The position numbers were made by a program, and so were the translations under genes. From an uncultured Bacteroidales bacterium (GTDB lineage: Bacteria > Bacteroidota > Bacteroidia > Bacteroidales > Marinilabiliaceae), in NCBI GenBank assembly GCA_934699135.1, contig CAKUVM010000009.1, positions 1 through 45,816 on the forward strand: a stretch of DNA of 45,816 bases, written 5' to 3'. Below the pieces are notes generated by a model. It was given only the letters and a program-made list of their open reading frames with translations, ran no database searches and had not been told where the DNA came from. Positions 41,175 to 45,816 of this stretch are shown in pieces (within the stretch, counting starts at the first letter, position 1; every line of letters begins with the position of its first letter).

Positions 41175-42185
41175 CTACCGCCAGCATTGCTCCATACGCT
41201 CTAAAGCCTTGGCGTAGAGCGTATGGAGCCAAACTATGGGCCAAACCCCATAGTGAACCATTGTGGCCATGAATCTCAACCCGCGCCCCATCTTGCGGAC
41301 GTATGGCATCTCCTCGTCATGATAGAGCCGCGCCCAACGGCGTTTGGCCGCCACGCTGTGGCAATAGAGCATCCACTCCGCTTTGCCCTCTATCACGGGA
41401 CGCATTATGTCGCTCTCATGTTCGCCGCCCGGATAGGCCGACCTCAGAAAGGCCAACGTCTGACTCCACAAGGGCGCGAGACTGGACATACGCATCTCGC
41501 GACCTTTGTGCAGGAGAGAGCCTGGGTTTTCGCAATTGTAGTTATAAAGCACGGCTGGCACAAATGATATCCGCCGTGCGAAGAAGGCTATGCGGACCAT
41601 GGAGAAAATGTCTTCCTTAATCACCACACAATCCGGGGCGAGGCACTCAGGATGGCGCACGTATACACTACGCCGGATGAGCTTGGCCCACACGTGGCCG
41701 TCTCGCCTTCCGTCCCATATGGCCAGAGGGGCTGGCATATGGGCGTGGAGTCCGTCTCCAGCCGGCATTATGGCGCGGCAGCCTCCGCCACATTCCCGAT
41801 AGCCGCACTCAACCAAGTCGGCGTCATATCGCACGGCCTCGGCCAGCAACGACTTGATGAAGTCGGGCTCCACATAGTCATCCGAGTCAACATGCGCCAC
41901 ATATTCGCCTGTGGCGGCCTGCACAGCCGTGCGCCTCGCGGCAGGCAGTCCCTTGTTCCTCTCATGACGTATCAGCTTGACGTTTAGGGGTTGATGTTCA
42001 TCCATCACTTTTTTGAGCTTTGCCACGCTGCCGTCTGGCGAGGCGTCGTCCACAAAGATGAACTCCACCCCGTCTGTCAATGTTTGTGAGAACAGGGACC
42101 TCGCGCATCGCTCAATATATGCCTCAACGCCATAGACCGGCACGCACACCGAGACTCTTATGCCGTCATTGCCAGGCGGCATCAT
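41175..42185 (-). CDS. Family 2 glycosyltransferase
   Basis: A 336-residue GT-A fold enzyme. VSVCVPVYGVEAYIERC opens the nucleotide-binding fold, FIFVDDASPDGS follows, and HVDSDDYVEPDF carries the DxD metal-binding motif. It should add a sugar from a nucleotide donor to a growing surface glycan. The ATG at 42185 overlaps the stop of the preceding gene as ATGA; a second ATG directly follows, and the frame is open further upstream. It is a close paralogue of the gene before it (shared DGVEFIFVDDASPDGS), so the pair arose by tandem duplication. The C-terminal third is more divergent, suggesting different acceptors. Confidence 0.9.
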   Translation of the reverse strand: MMPPGNDGIRVSVCVPVYGVEAYIERCARSLFSQTLTDGVEFIFVDDASPDGSVAKLKKVMDEHQPLNVKLIRHERNKGLPAARRTAVQAATGEYVAHVDSDDYVEPDFIKSLLAEAVRYDADLVECGYRECGGGCRAIMPAGDGLHAHMPAPLAIWDGRRDGHVWAKLIRRSVYVRHPECLAPDCVVIKEDIFSMVRIAFFARRISFVPAVLYNYNCENPGSLLHKGREMRMSSLAPLWSQTLAFLRSAYPGGEHESDIMRPVIEGKAEWMLYCHSVAAKRRWARLYHDEEMPYVRKMGRGLRFMATMVHYGVWPIVWLHTLYAKALERMEQCWR

Positions 42186-43159
42186 TGCTTTTTCTCCATC
42201 CATTTGGCATACTGCGTATATAGCCACACAAGTGGCCACAAGTGATGGCGAACAAGCGTCAACATGAGCCGCAATCCGCCACGCAGCTCACGCATGTGCC
42301 GCCCCTCCTCATCCCGGAACACGTCGGCATATTTGCGTTTCGCCGCGAAATCGTGGCGAAACAGCATCATGGCGGCTTTCTCTCGCACCATGGCGGACTC
42401 CAAGGCGGGCGTGTATCGGCCGTCGGGATATGCCGCGGCGTAAAAAGCCCTTGTCTGCCCCCACAACCACAGCATGGCCTGAAATTGCAAGTCGACGCGG
42501 GCGCGCGTGAGCGACTGAGGAACGCGCCGGTCATAATGGTAGAGGCACACGCCGGCATGAGCCAAAGCCTTGGAGTGGTGGCACAGGCGCACGGCCGAGT
42601 AGCAGTCTTCCTTGACGCGCAGGCATGACGGCGCATGGCACTCCGGGTGACGGACATAGAGATCCCGCCTGATGAGCTTGCCCCACAAATATGTGGAGTC
42701 GTGTCCCAGCAGGGCGGCAATGCCCAAGTCCGCAAAGCCTTGCGCCCATGAGCTGTGGATTGTCTTGCCCCCGTGGGCATACTCCTCGCGCATGTCGCTG
42801 AAGACCACGTCGGCGCCACTAGACACGGCCGCGGCATACAGCGACTCCAGGTAGCCGGCGTCTACGAAATCGTCCGAGTCAACATGCGCCACAAAATCGC
42901 CCTTGGCGGCCAAGACGGCCGTGCGCCGGGCCTCGGGCACACCCTTATTCACATCATGGCGCAATAGCTTCACGTCCAGTCCCTCCGCGTAGCGGGCCAT
43001 CACGTCCCTGAGTTCAGCCATGCTGCCGTCTGGCGAGGCGTCGTCAACAAAGATGAACTCCACCCCGTCTGTCATTGACTGTGAGAAAAGCGACTGGGCG
43101 CAACGCCCTACGCGCCCCTCTACTCCGTAGATTGGGACACACACCGATATTTTCGTCAT
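42182..43159 (-). CDS. Family 2 glycosyltransferase (paralogue)
   Basis: A 325-residue GT2 enzyme with ISVCVPIYGVEGRVGRC at the N-terminus, FIFVDDASPDGSMAEL, and the DxD motif in HVDSDDFVDAGY. It shares long identical segments and the same C-terminal arrangement (KRKYADVFRDEE, LRLMLTLVRHHLWPLVWLYT) with the next gene. Its start overlaps the stop of the asparagine-synthase-like gene as ATGA (43156-43159), and its stop overlaps the next start, so the three genes are tightly coupled. Confidence 0.9.
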   Translation of the reverse strand: MTKISVCVPIYGVEGRVGRCAQSLFSQSMTDGVEFIFVDDASPDGSMAELRDVMARYAEGLDVKLLRHDVNKGVPEARRTAVLAAKGDFVAHVDSDDFVDAGYLESLYAAAVSSGADVVFSDMREEYAHGGKTIHSSWAQGFADLGIAALLGHDSTYLWGKLIRRDLYVRHPECHAPSCLRVKEDCYSAVRLCHHSKALAHAGVCLYHYDRRVPQSLTRARVDLQFQAMLWLWGQTRAFYAAAYPDGRYTPALESAMVREKAAMMLFRHDFAAKRKYADVFRDEEGRHMRELRGGLRLMLTLVRHHLWPLVWLYTQYAKWMEKKQ

Positions 43160-44712
43160 TCCAATCTTTTAAGATCGTTTCGTACGGTCATCAGATACCA
43201 GTCTTTCATGACCTCATTGGCCGAGCGCGGCGCACGGCCCGATGAATATTGGCCGCGCATGGAGAGATCTTCCCTCAACGGGGCGCACAACATATGCTCC
43301 CCCACATCGTCTTGGCGCATGGCCCTAGGCCTCGTCAGCCAGTCCGGCAAAAAGGCCTTGACCCTCTTGCGAAATTTGCCCATCCGGAAATAGGCGGCCG
43401 AGGGCGGCTCTGGCCCAAAGTCTACGCCCATCTTCCGGAACTCAGACTCTCGGACATAACTGTCATAGAAACGGCAGTCTGCCAATTGCGCAAACGGCAT
43501 GCGGCGAAAGGCCTCCAGGAACTCCGCGTCCCAGAATGGAAGCCGGACGTCATATCCCAGAAACTCATATACCCTTGCGGAGTTGTTAATATTGTTGGGC
43601 AGACGAGTCTTGAACTCAAAATTTTGAAATGCCGACCACGGGGCGAACCCACAGCTCAAGCCACGGTCGAACACATCCATCACCTTTGGCTCTTTCCCCG
43701 CTTCATGATCATACTCAAAGATGTCATAAAGAATAGCAGACCTCACATACCGCTCCGGCGAGGCCTCTTTTATCACTCCCTTGCGCATATGGGAGCCTGC
43801 GTTAAAATCTGCCGAATGACCGGGGAGGAAGACTGCGTCGGGTCGTAACACGCCAAGTGCCTTGAGCTTTGCCACAGCCACATAGTCATACAGCCACAAA
43901 AAATTCACAAGGCCTCCGATGAAACGGCAATATGGCAAGAACTCATCGGCACGGACAAACTCATCGGCGTCGCCCGCCGCTATTTCCACGCCATGCCACT
44001 CAAAGCCCAGGGCGGCAGCCACCGCCCTGGCCCTGGCCACCTCGGCAGACGACGCGCCCCCGACGGTGTACGTAACGACATTCCGAAGGCCAAGCTCCTT
44101 CAGCCGGCACAACACAAGCCGTGAATCTTGCCCGCCACTCAATGGCACCACAATCTGCCGTCCTCCCACTGACCTGACAAGGCGGCCGAAAACACGCCCC
44201 AATAAGGAGTCAAAGGCCGCAAAAGACAGCGGCCGCGCATCTTGCGCCATGACGCCGTATGAGTAATACTCAATGTCGGAGCCTCGATCCGTGACATAGC
44301 AGCCTGGCCGTATTTGCCGCACCCCGCTCACGAGAGTATGCCCGTCAAACGTGCACCCCGAAGCCTCATATTGCGCCAAACCGAGACCGTCAAGGACATC
44401 TCCATAAGACAACAGCGAATAGGCGTCATCAGCAACTGCCGTCACACCATCGCCCCCTCGCCTATAATATAGTGGGGAAAGGCGCGAATTGTCAATGGCC
44501 GCCGCGCAGAAGCCATCGGCGTTGCGCACCACGGCAAAGAGGCCATTGAGCTCCCTCAGGCGCAATGCCCAGACGTCTTCCCGGTCAACGTCCATATGAA
44601 CGGCCAGAGACTTGCCGCGCAACATTGTGCCGTCTGGCAAAAAAGCGTAGCCCCGTGCGGACACATTGCCGGCATGAGACCATTTTGGGGATGATAGATT
44701 GAGGTGAAACAC
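43156..44712 (-). CDS. Asparagine-synthase-like protein of a glycan cluster
   Basis: About 518 residues. The C-terminal half is an AsnB-type ATP pyrophosphatase domain with the PP-loop PLSGGQDSR and later LPGHSAD. The N-terminal half resembles the glutaminase fold (MLRGKSLAVH, LNGLFAVV, IDNSRLSPLYYR) but has no Cys at position 2, so glutamine hydrolysis is unlikely. Such proteins occur in surface-glycan clusters. A TTG at 44748 would extend the frame, but the -7 box at 44745-44753 places the transcript start after it, so GTG 44712 is preferred. The next ATG is much further in. It is first in a three-gene operon with two glycosyltransferases. Confidence 0.82.
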   Translation of the reverse strand: MFHLNLSSPKWSHAGNVSARGYAFLPDGTMLRGKSLAVHMDVDREDVWALRLRELNGLFAVVRNADGFCAAAIDNSRLSPLYYRRGGDGVTAVADDAYSLLSYGDVLDGLGLAQYEASGCTFDGHTLVSGVRQIRPGCYVTDRGSDIEYYSYGVMAQDARPLSFAAFDSLLGRVFGRLVRSVGGRQIVVPLSGGQDSRLVLCRLKELGLRNVVTYTVGGASSAEVARARAVAAALGFEWHGVEIAAGDADEFVRADEFLPYCRFIGGLVNFLWLYDYVAVAKLKALGVLRPDAVFLPGHSADFNAGSHMRKGVIKEASPERYVRSAILYDIFEYDHEAGKEPKVMDVFDRGLSCGFAPWSAFQNFEFKTRLPNNINNSARVYEFLGYDVRLPFWDAEFLEAFRRMPFAQLADCRFYDSYVRESEFRKMGVDFGPEPPSAAYFRMGKFRKRVKAFLPDWLTRPRAMRQDDVGEHMLCAPLREDLSMRGQYSSGRAPRSANEVMKDWYLMTVRNDLKRLE

Positions 44713-44744
44713 GGTCTTTCGTCGCTGTGTGAACTGTGAGCATG

Positions 44745-44753
44745 GCAAAAGTA
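44745..44753 (-). promoter_or_regulatory. -7 box of the glycosyltransferase operon
   Basis: On the minus strand TACTTTTGC matches TAnnTTTGC. It covers the TTG that would otherwise be taken as the start codon at 44748. Confidence 0.55.
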
Positions 44754-44785
44754 ATGATAAGCTCTGAACTGTCTTCTTTTTTCAC

Positions 44786-44794
44786 TATGTTTGC
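44786..44794 (+). promoter_or_regulatory. -7 box of the right-hand Rpn gene
   Basis: TATGTTTGC matches TAnnTTTGC, 16 bases before ATG 44810, so the leader is very short. It is divergent from the box at 44745-44753, with 32 bases between them. Confidence 0.6.
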
Positions 44795-44809
44795 GAAAGG
44801 ACGAAAGTT

Positions 44810-45715
44810 ATGGCCATGGGCAAGTTCATAAACCCTTTCACGGACTTCGGTTTCAAGAGGATCTTTGGGCAGGAGATGTCGAAAGACCTCCTTATAGACT
44901 TCTTGAACAGCCTCCTGCAAGGAGAGCGGCGCATCTTGAGCATCACCTTTATGGACAAGGAGCAGCCGAGGACACAGAAAGACGGGCGGACGTTGATCTA
45001 CGACTTATATTGCGAGACAGACAGTGGCGAGAGCATCATTGTGGAGATGCAAAACCGCGCCCAGATCAGTTTCATTGACCGCATGTTATACTATTCCGCA
45101 CAGGCGATATGCCGCCAAGGAGAGCGCGGGCAACAGTGGATGTATGACATCAAAGCGGTCTACGCCATAGCCTTTATGAACTTCAGGATGGACAACCTGG
45201 GCAAGTTGCGGACTGACGTGACCCTGGCTGATATGGAGACAGGCCGTCAGATAAGCAACAAGCTCAGAATGATATTCCTTCAACTCCCACTCTTTGACAA
45301 AAGACATCCCGATGAGTGCGGGACTAATTTTGAAAGGTGGATATACGTGCTCAACAATATGGAAGTACTAAACAGGATGCCATATACGGCGAAAAGCGCA
45401 GTCTTCAAAAAACTTGAGGACATAACCTCACTTGCCAATATGTCTCGTGAGGAACAAATGAAATATGACCACGCCCTGAAAGTTTACAGAGACAACCTTA
45501 TGTTCGAACAAGAATATAAAGATGGACTCAAAAAGGCCCTTGAGGAGGGAAGAGAGAAAGGGAGAGAGGAAGGAAGGGAAGAAGGAAGGGAAGAAGGAAG
45601 GCTAGAGGGAAGAGAAGAAGTGGCTAAAGAAATGATTCGGAATGGAATGCAGGTAGAGTTGGTGGCAAAACTGACGGGACTGACGGTAGAAACTATAAAA
45701 GGTTTAGAATTATGA
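44810..45715 (+). CDS. Rpn-family recombination-promoting nuclease / putative transposase
   Basis: A 301-residue PD-(D/E)XK nuclease-family protein. INPFTDFGFKRIFGQE opens the domain. The active site is D in LIYDLYCE, then E-x-Q in IIVEMQNRAQISFIDRMLYY. The middle region (FDKRHPDECGTNFERWIYVL) is typical of the Bacteroidales branch. Residues about 246-270 are four-residue G-R-E-E repeats, followed by the C-terminal unit AKEMIRNGMQVELVAKLTGL. ATG 44810 is preferred over 44816. E. coli relatives are DNA nucleases in which a shorter product from an internal start acts as antitoxin; Met226 (bases 45485-45487 region not required) is not a proven start here. The 3' half is more AT-rich and is partly duplicated downstream. 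Confidence 0.87.
   Translation: MAMGKFINPFTDFGFKRIFGQEMSKDLLIDFLNSLLQGERRILSITFMDKEQPRTQKDGRTLIYDLYCETDSGESIIVEMQNRAQISFIDRMLYYSAQAICRQGERGQQWMYDIKAVYAIAFMNFRMDNLGKLRTDVTLADMETGRQISNKLRMIFLQLPLFDKRHPDECGTNFERWIYVLNNMEVLNRMPYTAKSAVFKKLEDITSLANMSREEQMKYDHALKVYRDNLMFEQEYKDGLKKALEEGREKGREEGREEGREEGRLEGREEVAKEMIRNGMQVELVAKLTGLTVETIKGLEL
45441..45535 (+). repeat. 95-bp direct repeat inside the Rpn gene, copy 1
   Basis: It codes for the helix before the G-R-E-E repeats (SREEQMKYDHALKVYRD onward). It matches 45722-45816 with two differences by hand alignment, at an offset of 281 bases. Confidence 0.92.
45545..45620 (+). repeat. Purine-rich coding minisatellite (G-R-E-E units)
   Basis: The plus strand is almost entirely A and G. 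The core unit GGAAGGGAAGAA is 12 bases long, so gain or loss of units changes the length of a charged helix without shifting the frame. Confidence 0.75.
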
Positions 45716-45816
45716 TATTGTTGTCTCGTAAGGAACAATTGAAATATGACCACGCCCTGAAAGTTTACAGAGACAACCTTATGTTCGAACAAGAATATAA
45801 AGATGGACTCAAAAAG
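45716..45816 (+). pseudogene. Duplicated C-terminal fragment of the Rpn gene, cut by window end
   Basis: From 45722 the sequence repeats the Rpn C-terminal coding segment in an open frame (LSRKEQLKYDHALK onward), six bases after the stop of the intact gene. The ATG codons at the two positions where copy 1 has Met in this stretch are TTG here. No nuclease domain precedes it. It is either a dead gene fragment, a spare tail cassette, or a free tail peptide if translated; the part beyond 45816 is needed to decide. Confidence 0.7.

Noticed and set aside
45545..45620. Purine-rich repeat as a phase-variation switch
   Set aside because: The unit is 12 bases, so changes stay in frame and alter length only, not on/off expression.

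Overview
This is a chromosomal stretch from a member of the Bacteroidales, most likely a GC-rich gut lineage near Muribaculaceae or Prevotella. The evidence is the gene content (a one-protein hybrid two-component system with Reg_prop repeats, a TonB-dependent receptor with a carboxypeptidase-like N-terminal domain, DUF4876 and DUF6850 proteins, a BioG/BioC biotin pathway) and the promoters, which repeatedly show the Bacteroidetes -7 box TAnnTTTG. No rRNA, tRNA or CRISPR array was seen.

Layout. 1-996: a decayed DUF1016 (YhcG-type) nuclease gene. 1293-3047: a DUF4422 glycosyltransferase-like gene and an NAD-dependent epimerase. 3191-4049: an AT-rich islet carrying a RelE/HigB toxin and XRE antitoxin, bounded by an 80-bp imperfect direct repeat made from the 3' end of the next gene. 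4031-7042 (minus): an operon of a glutaminyl-cyclase-like M28 lipoprotein, a FemAB-like GNAT protein and a membrane acyltransferase. 7174-12719: a 1418-residue hybrid two-component sensor/regulator followed by a secreted protein. 12873-16593: purM, a small membrane protein, prfA, pyrF and a small KRWSRK-motif protein. 16700-21495: bioB-bioA-bioF-bioG-bioC, with no bioD. 21492-22430 (minus): an Rpn-family nuclease. 22508-23452: rsgA. 23578-29900: a ZIP metal transporter, TonB-dependent receptor, DUF4876 lipoprotein and DUF6850 barrel, probably one metal-uptake operon. 29990-34612 (minus): a MacAB-TolC-like efflux operon, preceded on the same strand by a candidate structured RNA with its own promoter and terminator. 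35179-37694: a methyl-accepting chemotaxis-like protein and rnhB. 37666-41061 (minus): a Wzx-like flippase, an SRPBCC protein, pyrE and an outer-membrane protein. 41175-44712 (minus): an asparagine-synthase-like protein and two paralogous family 2 glycosyltransferases. 44810-45816: a second Rpn-family gene whose C-terminal coding segment is repeated at the window edge.

How the genes fit together. Housekeeping genes (purM, prfA, pyrF, pyrE, rsgA, rnhB, biotin synthesis) are interleaved with envelope functions: surface polysaccharide assembly, metal uptake, efflux and a sensor with an extracytoplasmic propeller. The accessory material (DUF1016 remnant, toxin-antitoxin islet, right-hand Rpn gene) is visibly richer in AT than its surroundings. 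The best candidates for undescribed biology are the RNA element upstream of the efflux operon, the toxin-antitoxin islet that sits between two copies of a gene end, the four-gene metal locus and the Rpn tail duplication.
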